Assembly (NCBI GenBank): GCA_036001225.1
Contig: DASYUM010000184.1
Coordinates: 1 to 17,499, forward strand
Reading direction: 5' to 3'
DNA length: 17,499 nucleotides
DNA from: DASYUM01 sp036001225
Lineage (GTDB): Bacteria; Methylomirabilota; Methylomirabilia; Rokubacteriales; DASRDR01
Shown here: one piece after another, positions 1-6,398 of the stretch
Position numbering within the stretch: the stretch's first letter is position 1
Layout: each line of letters begins with the position of its first letter
The notes under the pieces: generated by a model
Seen by the model: only the letters and a program-made list of their open reading frames with translations
What the model was told of the DNA's origin: nothing
Database searches by the model: none
Program-made: the position numbers and the translations under genes

Positions 1-88
1 GCTCGGGCCGCGCTGGGTCCGACCCCGCCCGCTCCTTGAGGGGCTCGAGCCCGGCGGCGCGGAGGAACCGGGCCGATAACCGTCGCAT
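1..88 (-). CDS. Unidentified protein, N-terminal fragment (cut by window edge)
   Basis: An open frame of 29 codons starts at an ATG (plus-strand cat at 86-88) and runs off the left edge. It begins MRRLSARFLRAAGLEPL. A GAGG lies 8 bases before the ATG, the gap to the maf stop is only 19 bases, and almost every third codon position is G or C, as in the neighbouring genes. These points suggest a real last gene of the speD-speE-maf operon. Too little is visible to recognise a family, so no function is given. It could also be chance open sequence. Confidence 0.42.
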   Translation of the reverse strand, partial: MRRLSARFLRAAGLEPLKERAGSDPARPE

Positions 89-107
89 CCCGGCGTCCTC
101 GGTCGTC

Positions 108-716
108 CTAGGGCTGCTCGGTTCTCGGCCCGGTTTGGAGAGCCAGGCCCACGGCGCGGAGGAGCCGGGCGGTCGTCGTCAGCGGCAGTCCGACCACGTT
201 CGTGTAGCAGCCCTCGACCCGCGCCACCAGCCGGGCGCCTTCCCCCTGAACGGCGTAGGCGCCGGCCTTGTCGTACGGCTCCGGCGTCGCAACGTAGGCC
301 TCGACCTCGTCGGCCGAGTAGTCGCGCATCACCACGCGACTGACCACGCTCGCCGTGAGCTCCCGGCCCGTCTCCGCCTCGACCACCGCCACGCCGGTCA
401 CCACCTCGTGGGCCCGCCCGCCGAGGGCCGCCAGCATCCGCCGGGCGTCGTCGGGCGAGGTCGGCTTGCCGAACGGGCAGCCAGCGAGGACCACCAGGGT
501 GTCGGCGCCGAGCACCACCGTCCCCGCACTCACCCGGGTGGCGACGTCGCGGGCCTTGGCCAGGGCGAGGCGCATCGCTTGCGCCGCCGGCGCCACGCCG
601 GGCGGCAGGGGCTCCTCCATCGCGCTGGGAACGACGTCGAAGGCGAGGCCGAGGGTGCCCAGCAGCTCGCGCCGCCGGGGCGAGGCCGAAGCGAGGACCA
701 GTCGAGGCGCGGTCAG
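108..716 (-). CDS. maf: Maf-type nucleoside triphosphate pyrophosphatase
   Basis: Maf/YhdE-family house-cleaning enzyme. It hydrolyses non-canonical or excess nucleotides (dTTP/UTP in the YhdE subgroup) to the monophosphate and pyrophosphate in the cytoplasm. With the start at 716 the product is 202 residues, the usual family length. Visible motifs: the N-terminal LASASPRRREL (about residues 8-18), GADT at 70-73 with the likely catalytic Asp72, GKP shortly after, VTGVAVV, and DKAGAYAVQG at about 149-158. That last form marks the dTTP/UTP subgroup rather than the m7GTP subgroup. The start is unusual: no ATG, GTG or TTG exists in this frame between the speE stop and the first conserved residues. 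CTG at 714-716, giving M-TAPRLVLASAS, fits best, but there is no clear ribosome binding site. The gene follows speE at about 74 bases and is probably co-transcribed with it. Confidence 0.9.
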   Translation of the reverse strand: MTAPRLVLASASPRRRELLGTLGLAFDVVPSAMEEPLPPGVAPAAQAMRLALAKARDVATRVSAGTVVLGADTLVVLAGCPFGKPTSPDDARRMLAALGGRAHEVVTGVAVVEAETGRELTASVVSRVVMRDYSADEVEAYVATPEPYDKAGAYAVQGEGARLVARVEGCYTNVVGLPLTTTARLLRAVGLALQTGPRTEQP

Positions 717-790
717 TTGACTCGGGGCGGGAGCAGCCGGCTGTCGCTCGTCGTCCGGGCGCGCTCTGACTCGAGCTCGCTTCGCGGGTC

Positions 791-1708
791 TCAGCGCACC
801 AGGAGCGGCTCGGCGTCCGTCGCCACGCGGTCGCAGCTGGCCAGCGCGTGTCGCAGGAACTTCGGCAGGCTGAAGAGGTGCTGGTGCGCGAGCCCGTCGT
901 AGAACCGCAGCTCCCCGGCCACTCGCTCGCGGACGCGGCCGTCCACCGCCGCGGGCGCCAGGGTCCGGGGATCGTCGACCTTGGCGGCGACGATGAACCC
1001 CCAGGGGGTGCCGAAGCACGGGACGAACGACTGGTAAGGGGCGACCACCGGAAAGACCTCGGACAGGGTGCGCGCCATCGCCGCGTAGAAGCCGAGCTCG
1101 CCGATCTTGGTCATCCCCGCTTGCATGGCCAGGACGCCGTTCGGCGTCAGGCGATCGGCGAGCAGCCGGTAAAACTCGCGGGTGAACAGGAGACAGGCGG
1201 GCCCCTCCTCCAGGGGCTCGGTCAGATCCACGATCGCCACGTCGAAGCGCTCGGCCGTCGTCTGGAGGTACCCCCGGGCATCCTCGTGTCGAAGCTCCGT
1301 CCGCGGGTCGGCGAAGGCGTTGGCGTGCATCTCGGGCAGGTGCTGGCGACAGGCCTCGACGACGGCCTGGTCGATGTCGACCATCACCGCCTTGCCCACC
1401 GAGCGGTGGCGGAGGACCTCGCGGAGGGTGGCGCCCTCGCCGCCCCCGATGACCAGCGCCGTCCGCGGCCCGGGGTGGAGGATCAGGGCCGGGTGGACGA
1501 GGCTCTCGTGGTAGATGAAGTCGTCGGCGACCGTGGACTGGAGCCGCCCGTCGAGGACGAGGGCCTTGCCATAGTGGGCGGTCTCCAGGATTTCCATCTG
1601 CTGGAACCGGGTCTGGAGGGAAAAGAGCTGGCGCGTGATGGCGTGGAAGTGCCCCTCGACCGGGGTCGTCGTCTCAAAAAACCACTTGTAGATATTCGGC
1701 GGGGCCAT
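791..1708 (-). CDS. speE: Aminopropyltransferase (spermidine/aminopropylagmatine synthase type)
   Basis: 305-residue SpeE-family enzyme that moves the aminopropyl group from decarboxylated S-adenosylmethionine to an amine acceptor. Visible: WFFE at 9-12, the strand-hairpin QSTVADDFIYHE (57-68), the nucleotide-binding GGGEGATLRE (88-97), acidic Asp111/Asp113 after it, D143-A144, and D161-L-T-E-P followed by EEGPACLLFTREFY. Common putrescine-specific enzymes carry DSTDP with GPA at that loop. Here the loop and much of the chain look closer to Thermus SpeE (DLTDP), which prefers agmatine, so the acceptor may be agmatine rather than putrescine. The ATG at 1708 is preceded by AGGAGGGTG at good spacing, which decides the start and makes a 35-base overlap with the end of speD. 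The two should be translationally coupled. Confidence 0.95.
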   Translation of the reverse strand: MAPPNIYKWFFETTTPVEGHFHAITRQLFSLQTRFQQMEILETAHYGKALVLDGRLQSTVADDFIYHESLVHPALILHPGPRTALVIGGGEGATLREVLRHRSVGKAVMVDIDQAVVEACRQHLPEMHANAFADPRTELRHEDARGYLQTTAERFDVAIVDLTEPLEEGPACLLFTREFYRLLADRLTPNGVLAMQAGMTKIGELGFYAAMARTLSEVFPVVAPYQSFVPCFGTPWGFIVAAKVDDPRTLAPAAVDGRVRERVAGELRFYDGLAHQHLFSLPKFLRHALASCDRVATDAEPLLVR

Positions 1709-2111
1709 TCGCCGTTGCACCCTCCTGATCAGCTTTGTTGAGGAACCCGGCACTGCCCGGGAACACGCCGCGCTTGACCTCGACACACGAGGCCCGGCTG
1801 GCACCGAACTGCTCGACCAGGTAGGACGCCGCCTCGGCCGGCTTGAGGGTGTCGCCGCAGGAGAAGATGTCCACCGCGGCGTACCGGTATTCGGGCCAGG
1901 TGTGAATGGAGAGGTGGGATTCGGCGATCACCACCACGCCGGAGATCCCGAACGGGTTGAACTCGTGAAACACCACGTCGATGATCGTGGCCTCGGCACG
2001 CTTCGCCGCCTCCACCAACGCCGTCTTCACGGTTTCAAGGTTGTTGAGGATCTCGGAGCTGCAGTCGTACAGCTCCAACAGCAGGTGACGACCCAGGCTG
2101 TGCAATCCCAA
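1674..2111 (-). CDS. speD: S-adenosylmethionine decarboxylase proenzyme (short, Thermotoga-type)
   Basis: Makes decarboxylated S-adenosylmethionine, the aminopropyl donor for SpeE. It is made as a proenzyme that cuts itself to form a pyruvoyl cofactor. The 145-residue chain reads GLHSLGRHLLLELYDC at the N-terminus, then VVVIAESHLSIHTWPEY, then AAVDIFSCG. By family comparison, cleavage falls between Glu64 and Ser65, Ser65 becomes the pyruvoyl group, and His70 and Cys85 are the processing and proton-donor residues. The start is TTG at 2111, chosen because the chain matches the family from there and GAGG lies about 9 bases upstream. A second TTG lies two codons later. The C-terminus is a little longer than in short relatives and overlaps speE by 35 bases. 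It is the first gene of the leftward operon, under the promoter at 2200-2227. Confidence 0.95.
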   Translation of the reverse strand: MGLHSLGRHLLLELYDCSSEILNNLETVKTALVEAAKRAEATIIDVVFHEFNPFGISGVVVIAESHLSIHTWPEYRYAAVDIFSCGDTLKPAEAASYLVEQFGASRASCVEVKRGVFPGSAGFLNKADQEGATANGPAEYLQVVF

Positions 2112-2183
2112 CCCCCTTTCCTCGCCCGAGATTCCGCGCTCCGTGTTTTCGCGCGATCTCTTCGCCGAAAAATTTTCATACGG

Positions 2184-2196
2184 GGCGAATTTCGCC
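2184..2196. promoter_or_regulatory. 13-bp palindrome at the speD transcription start (candidate operator)
   Basis: GGCGAA-T-TTCGCC is a perfect inverted repeat sitting just downstream of the speD -10 box, where transcription should begin. A further TTCGCC at 2161-2166 and a GAAAA/TTTTC dyad at 2167-2177 lie next to it, so the leader RNA could also pair GGCGAA with TTCGCC. The placement suits a repressor site or an attenuating leader hairpin. No regulator is identified and the function is inferred from position only. Confidence 0.35.
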
Positions 2197-2199
2197 TGA

Positions 2200-2227
2200 A
2201 TTATAGAGCACGAAGACCCCAATGCAA
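2200..2227 (-). promoter_or_regulatory. Sigma70-like promoter for speD-speE-maf
   Basis: On the minus strand a -35 TTGCAT (plus 2222-2227) and a perfect -10 TATAAT (plus 2200-2205) are separated by 16 bases. Transcription would start near 2193, giving a leader of about 80 bases before the speD TTG. The surrounding 130 bases are markedly AT-rich in a GC-rich window, which supports a true promoter region. Confidence 0.7.
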
Positions 2228-2238
2228 GGAAAAAATGC

Positions 2239-2266
2239 TTGCGTTTTACTTTCCGGCCGGTATCAT
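2239..2266 (+). promoter_or_regulatory. Sigma70-like promoter for the arginine decarboxylase operon
   Basis: The -35 TTGCGT (2239-2244) and -10 TATCAT (2261-2266) are separated by 16 bases. The start would be near 2273, about 107 bases before the decarboxylase ATG. Its -35 lies only 11 bases from the -35 of the opposing speD promoter, so both arms of the polyamine locus could be controlled from one bound site. Confidence 0.6.
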
Positions 2267-2281
2267 CAGACCGGCTTCGGC

Positions 2282-2300
2282 CCGGACGTGAACCGTCCGG
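2282..2300 (+). promoter_or_regulatory. Leader hairpin upstream of the arginine decarboxylase gene
   Basis: CCGGACG-TGAAC-CGTCCGG is a perfect 7-bp stem with a 5-base loop, about 10 bases into the predicted transcript. No U-run follows, so it is not a standard intrinsic terminator. It may stabilise the RNA 5' end or take part in leader control. The rest of the leader (2301-2366) shows no other clear element until the ribosome binding site. Confidence 0.4.
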
Positions 2301-2379
2301 CGCGCGGCGGAGCGGGAACGCGCGGGTTCCCGCGCACCGACCGCCGGGTTCGCGACTTCCTGCGCCAAGGGAGGTGGCG

Positions 2380-2862
2380 ATGATCTGGAAGAAGGTGACG
2401 ATGGTGGCGGCCACGGCCGGCTGCGCGGAGGGTGGCACCCCACTCAACGCCTTCGACAACGCGCTCCTCGCCGCCGGCATCGGCAACGTGAACCTCGTCA
2501 AGATCTCCAGCATCGTCCCCCCCGACGTCGACGTGGTCGAGCTGCCGGCGATCAAGCCGGGGGCCCTCGTCCCCACCGCTTACGCCGCCGTGACCGGCGA
2601 GACCCCCGGCGAGACGATCGCCGCCGCCGTGGGCTACGCCCTTCCCGAGGACCGGACCAAGGCCGGCGTCATCATGGAGTACCACGCCCAGGCCGACCGG
2701 GCCGCGGCCGAGGCGACCATCCGGCAGATGCTGGCGGAGGCCTTCGCGGTGCGGGGGGAGCGGATCCGGGAGATGCGGGTGGTCGGCGTCGAGCACCGCG
2801 TTCGCCGGGTCGGCTGCGCGGTGGCGGCGGTGGCGTTGCTCTCCGAAGACGACCTGCTGTAG
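2380..2862 (+). CDS. pdaD: Pyruvoyl-dependent arginine decarboxylase (PvlArgDC)
   Basis: Decarboxylates arginine to agmatine, the entry step to polyamines here. The 160-residue proenzyme has the family pattern GGTPLNAFDNAL (18-29), AGIGNVNLVKISSIVPP (about 32-48), then PGALVPTAYA and VIMEYHA. By comparison with the Methanocaldococcus enzyme, self-cleavage should fall between Ser43 and Ser44, and Ser44 becomes the pyruvoyl group, so no PLP is needed. AAGGGAGG lies about 5 bases before the ATG and fixes the start; a GTG two codons earlier is less well placed. This family is best known from archaea and Chlamydiae but occurs in scattered bacteria. It heads the rightward operon, with the ureohydrolase gene 25 bases downstream. 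Confidence 0.93.
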   Translation: MIWKKVTMVAATAGCAEGGTPLNAFDNALLAAGIGNVNLVKISSIVPPDVDVVELPAIKPGALVPTAYAAVTGETPGETIAAAVGYALPEDRTKAGVIMEYHAQADRAAAEATIRQMLAEAFAVRGERIREMRVVGVEHRVRRVGCAVAAVALLSEDDLL

Positions 2863-2887
2863 TGGCCGGGCCTGGCCGAAGCTGCCG

Positions 2888-3772
2888 ATGGCGCTGATTT
2901 CCCCCCGGCCCCCGTTCATCGCCTGCCGCCCTCAGCCTGCTGGGGCCGCCGTCGTCCTCTACGGCATCCCCTTCGAGGGACGGGTCAACCAGCGGAAGGG
3001 AGCGGCGCTCGGCCCGGGCGCGATCCGCCGGGCTTCCGACCTGATCGAGACGTACGCGCCCGCGCTGGGTCTCGACCTCACCGAGCTGGCCTTGGCCGAC
3101 GCCGGCGATGTGCCGGTCGCCGCGGGCGAGCCCCGGGCCGCGCTGGCGGCGGTGCGGGCCGAGCTGGAGGCGGCGCTCGACCCCCGCCAGCGCTGGATCG
3201 TCCTCGGCGGCGACCACACCGTCACCGCGCCCGTCGTCGAGGTCGCCCTCCGGCACTACCCCGACCTTCGGGTCGTCCAGTTCGACGCCCATCCCGACCT
3301 TCGCCGGGAGTTCCTCGGCGAGAGCTGGAACTACGCCTCCGCGATGAGCCGCGTCCTCGACCGCCTGCCGCCCGACCGCCTCTACCAGATCGGGCTCCGA
3401 ACCGGCGACCGGGAGGAGTGGGCGCCCCCGCGGGGCACCCACGTCTACCCCGGCTGGGCGGGCTCGGCGTCCCAGGCGGCCGCCGAGGTCGCGGTCGCGG
3501 TGGCCGGCCATCCCCTCTACGTGACCATCGACATCGACGTCCTCGACCCGGCCATCGCCCCCGGAACCGGCTCCCCCGAGCCGGGCGGGATCGCGGTGGC
3601 CGATCTGCTGACCGCCCTCCGCTACCTCGGCCAGGGGGGCGCGACCCGCGTCATCGGCTTCGATCTCGTGGAGGTCTCTCCGATCTGGGACCCCACGGGG
3701 CGGACGAGCATCACAGCCGCGACGATCGTGCGGGAGGCGATCCTGACATGGTGGGCGAAGACCGGCCCGTGA
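2888..3772 (+). CDS. speB: Agmatinase-family ureohydrolase (agmatine or aminopropylagmatine)
   Basis: 294-residue arginase/agmatinase-fold enzyme that removes urea from a guanidino compound with two Mn ions. Metal-binding motifs are all present: GGDH with His110, FDAHPD with Asp133, His135 and Asp137, and TIDIDVLDP with Asp215 and Asp217, followed by APGTGSPEPGG and GFDLVEVSP. One feature departs from the family. The segment after FDAHPD reads SWNYASAMSR, so Tyr149 stands where agmatinases usually have His (HG or SHAT forms), the residue aligned with the arginase proton-shuttle His. With a Thermus-like SpeE nearby, the substrate may be aminopropylagmatine, yielding spermidine directly, instead of agmatine yielding putrescine. 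ATG at 2888 has no strong ribosome binding site, and translation may be coupled to the preceding gene. Confidence 0.9.
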   Translation: MALISPRPPFIACRPQPAGAAVVLYGIPFEGRVNQRKGAALGPGAIRRASDLIETYAPALGLDLTELALADAGDVPVAAGEPRAALAAVRAELEAALDPRQRWIVLGGDHTVTAPVVEVALRHYPDLRVVQFDAHPDLRREFLGESWNYASAMSRVLDRLPPDRLYQIGLRTGDREEWAPPRGTHVYPGWAGSASQAAAEVAVAVAGHPLYVTIDIDVLDPAIAPGTGSPEPGGIAVADLLTALRYLGQGGATRVIGFDLVEVSPIWDPTGRTSITAATIVREAILTWWAKTGP

Positions 3773-4566
3773 AGCGCGAACCCCGACGGACCCGGCTCGG
3801 CGAGGAGTTCTACCACTCGCCCGTCTACTACGACATCGCCTTCGACCTCAAACGCAAGGTCGAGACCGACTTCCTCGAGGCCAGCTTCGCCCGCTACGCG
3901 CGCGGGCGAGTGCGCCACGTCGTGGACATCGCCTGCGGCCCCGGCCACCATGCCCTCCGGCTCGTCCGCCGCGGGTATCGGGTGACCGCGCTCGACCTCT
4001 CCGCCGAGAGCATCGCCTACTTGCAGCGCAAGGCCACCGCCGAGGGCCTGACGGTCGAGGGCCTCGTCGGCGACATGACCGACTTCCGGCTGCCCGCGCC
4101 AGCCGACGCCGCCATTTGCATGCAGGACTCGCAGGGACACCTGCTCACCAACGAGGCCCTCCTCGCCCACCTGCGGGCGGTGCGGGCGAACCTGCGGCCG
4201 GGCGGCGTCTACGTGTTCGACCGCCTCATCCCCAACCGTTGGACCAACCCCAACGTCCGCTGGGCCTGGACCCGCCGGCGGGGCGGGGTCACGGTACGGA
4301 CGATCTTCCGGAGCCTGGACAGCTACGACCCCGTCCGGCAGGTCTGCGACGAGCTGATGCGGTTCGAGATCACCGAGAACGGCAGCCGCCGCGTGGTCAC
4401 CCAGCGACACAAGACGCGCATCGTCTTCCCCCAGGAGCTGCGCGCCCTCGTCGAGCTGGCCGGCGGCTTCGAGTTCGCGGGCTGGTTCTCGAACTTCAGC
4501 CTGGCCCGGCCCCTGGAGCGCGCGCGCGGCGCGCTGATGATGATCACGGTTCTTCGGCGCGTCTAG
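3748..4566 (+). CDS. Class I SAM-dependent methyltransferase, substrate unknown
   Basis: 272 residues with a Rossmann methyltransferase core. Visible: motif I VVDIACGPG (58-66), the acidic residue ending the next strand in ALDLS (Asp83), GDM at 108-110, and LRPGGVYVFD (149-158), then a C-terminal beta-rich half with HKTRIVFPQEL and WFSNFSL. This is the pattern of the broad Methyltransf_25/TylM1-like group, which does not reveal the substrate. ATG at 3748 has GGGAGG about 10 bases upstream and overlaps speB by 25 bases. A GTG at 3769 overlaps the speB stop as GTGA and is an alternative start. The tight coupling to the ureohydrolase makes a small-molecule or polyamine-linked substrate conceivable, but that is only context. 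Confidence 0.85.
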   Translation: MVGEDRPVKREPRRTRLGEEFYHSPVYYDIAFDLKRKVETDFLEASFARYARGRVRHVVDIACGPGHHALRLVRRGYRVTALDLSAESIAYLQRKATAEGLTVEGLVGDMTDFRLPAPADAAICMQDSQGHLLTNEALLAHLRAVRANLRPGGVYVFDRLIPNRWTNPNVRWAWTRRRGGVTVRTIFRSLDSYDPVRQVCDELMRFEITENGSRRVVTQRHKTRIVFPQELRALVELAGGFEFAGWFSNFSLARPLERARGALMMITVLRRV

Positions 4567-4588
4567 CGCCGCCCCGGCGCGCTCAGCG

Positions 4589-5770
4589 ATGGCGCGCCTC
4601 GTCCTCCGGCCCCGCCGGGAGGCCCGGCTCCGGGCCGGCCACGTCTGGATCTACCGGAGCGACGTCGCCGGCCTCGACGGGTCGTGGCGGCCCGACGAGG
4701 CCGTCACTGTCTACGACGCCGCGGGCCACCTCCTCGGCCGCGGCTTCTACAACCCCCGGCCCCAGATCGTGTGCCGACTCCTCACGCGGCTCGACGAGCC
4801 GGTCGATGCGGTGCTCTTCCGCCGCCGGCTCGAGGCCGCCTGGCGGTTCCGGCACTCGCTCGGCTCCGACGGCGACGCGGGCCGGGTCGTCTTCAGCGAG
4901 GGGGACGGCCTGCCGGGCCTCATCGTGGACCGCTATGCCGACGTCCTCGTGCTCCAGGCCCTCACGCTCGGGATCCACCACCACGCCCCGGCGCTGGCGG
5001 CGCTGGCCCTGGACGTGACCGGCGCCCGGGCGGTCTACCGGCGGGCCGATCCGGTGGCGGCGACGATCGAGGGGTTCGCGGAGGCGTCGGGGTGGCTGGC
5101 CGGAGAGGCCGGCACGGCGGTCGAGGTCGAGATTCGGGAGGGCCCGTGCCGGTTCCGGGTCGACCTCGCGACCGGTCACAAGACCGGCTTCTACCTCGAC
5201 CAGCGGGAGAACCGGGCGGCCGTCGGGGCCCTGGCGGCTGGGCGCGCGGTCCTCGACGCCTTCTGCTATACGGGGGCCTTCGCCTGCTGGGCGCTCCGCG
5301 CCGGCGCGACGAGGGTCGTCGGCGTGGAGGCTTCGGCCGACATCGCCGCGCGGGCGCGGGCCCACGCCGAAGCGAACGGGGGAGCCGACCGCTTCACCCT
5401 GATCGAGGGGAATGCCTTCGACGTCCTGCGCGACCTCGCGCGGGATGCCGCCCGCTTCGACCTGGTCGTCCTCGACCCGCCGTCGTTCACGCGGCGGAAG
5501 ACCGCGGTCGAAGCCGCCCTCCGGGGCTACAAGGAGATCAACCTGCGGGCCCTCGCCTGTCTGCGGCCCGGGGGCCTCCTGGCGACCTTCTCGTGCTCCC
5601 ACCACGTGAGCCCGGGACTCTTCGAGGAGGTCTGCCGGGCCGCCGCCGGGGACGTCGGGCGGACCGTGCGGCTCCGCGCGACCTGCCTCCAGGCCCGGGA
5701 CCACCCGATCGCCCTGACCGTCCCCGAGACCCGGTACCTCAAGGGCCTCGTGTTGGAGGCGGTGGACTGA
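4589..5770 (+). CDS. rlmI: RlmI-family 23S rRNA (cytosine-5-)-methyltransferase
   Basis: 393 residues, close to the 396 of E. coli RlmI, which methylates C1962 of 23S rRNA. An N-terminal PUA-like RNA-binding region (about 1-75) with GHVWIYRSDV is followed by a linking domain with EGDGLPGLIVDRYAD and the catalytic Rossmann domain. Signature motifs: GHKTGFYLDQREN (196-208), motif I VLDAFCYTGAF (221-231), VLDPPSFTRRK (294-304), and SCSHHVS from 335 with Cys336 as the likely catalytic cysteine. It starts 22 bases after the preceding methyltransferase gene and is the last gene of the rightward operon. Its 3' end overlaps the opposing DedA gene by 32 bases, with no terminator visible between them. 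Confidence 0.9.
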   Translation: MARLVLRPRREARLRAGHVWIYRSDVAGLDGSWRPDEAVTVYDAAGHLLGRGFYNPRPQIVCRLLTRLDEPVDAVLFRRRLEAAWRFRHSLGSDGDAGRVVFSEGDGLPGLIVDRYADVLVLQALTLGIHHHAPALAALALDVTGARAVYRRADPVAATIEGFAEASGWLAGEAGTAVEVEIREGPCRFRVDLATGHKTGFYLDQRENRAAVGALAAGRAVLDAFCYTGAFACWALRAGATRVVGVEASADIAARARAHAEANGGADRFTLIEGNAFDVLRDLARDAARFDLVVLDPPSFTRRKTAVEAALRGYKEINLRALACLRPGGLLATFSCSHHVSPGLFEEVCRAAAGDVGRTVRLRATCLQARDHPIALTVPETRYLKGLVLEAVD

Positions 5771-6398
5771 GCGGCGGCCGGCGCCGCCGCCGGTAGAGGG
5801 TCCGCAGCACCACCGCCGCCACCGCGACTCCGACGATCGCGCCGGCGAGGGTGTTGTACTGGACCAGGAAGTGCTTGGCCCGGTCGAGGTGGGTTCCGGC
5901 CAGCAGGCCGATCCCGACCACGAACATGTTCCAGAGCACCACCGACAGGCCGGCGTACACCCACACCTTCCAGGCCGAGAACCCGGCCAGGCCGGCAGCC
6001 GGCATGACCAGCGCCCGGACGCCGGGAAAGAAGCGGGAGATCGAGATCGCCGGCGCCCCGTACCGGGCGAACCACAGCTCGAGCTGAACCAGGCGGGTAC
6101 GCGGCACGTAGCGGCCGAGCGGCCCCTCGAGTAGCGCCCGGCCCCAGCGCCGGCTCATCCAGAACACGGCCATGACGCCGATCTGGGTGCCGAGCACGGC
6201 CGCCAGCAGGACGAGGCTGGGGGCCAGGTAGCCGCGACCGGCCAAAAACCCCGCGTAGATCGAGATGACGTCGGTCGGCCAGGGCGGAAAGAAGCTCTCC
6301 AGGATGCAGCTGAAGAAGACGGCGGTGTAGACCAGGGCCGGCGGGATGCCGGGGTCGAGGAGGGCCGCGGCGAGCCGCTCCAGCACCTCCCGGGTCAA
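5739..6398 (-). CDS. DedA-family (VTT domain) membrane protein
   Basis: About 219 residues. DedA proteins are integral membrane proteins; some move undecaprenyl phosphate or phospholipids across the cytoplasmic membrane. Visible: an N-terminal re-entrant segment with ESFFPPWPTDVISIYAGFL, the conserved SRFFPGVRALVMPAAGLAG, several hydrophobic stretches (for example VYAGLSVVLWNMFVVGIGLL), and a basic Arg-rich tail. The start is uncertain: the frame stays open into the upstream repeat, but family-like sequence begins at about LTREVLERL, so TTG at 6398 is proposed, with GTG at 6386 as an alternative. Neither has a well-spaced ribosome binding site. TTG 6398 directly abuts the repeat's terminal hairpin, so that hairpin may affect its translation. 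Confidence 0.85.
   Translation of the reverse strand: MTREVLERLAAALLDPGIPPALVYTAVFFSCILESFFPPWPTDVISIYAGFLAGRGYLAPSLVLLAAVLGTQIGVMAVFWMSRRWGRALLEGPLGRYVPRTRLVQLELWFARYGAPAISISRFFPGVRALVMPAAGLAGFSAWKVWVYAGLSVVLWNMFVVGIGLLAGTHLDRAKHFLVQYNTLAGAIVGVAVAAVVLRTLYRRRRRPPLSPPPPTRGP

Noticed and set aside
791..1804. Longer speE with 32 extra N-terminal residues
   Set aside because: The extra part only reads speD coding sequence in another frame. The ATG at 1708 has a strong ribosome binding site and fits the family N-terminus.
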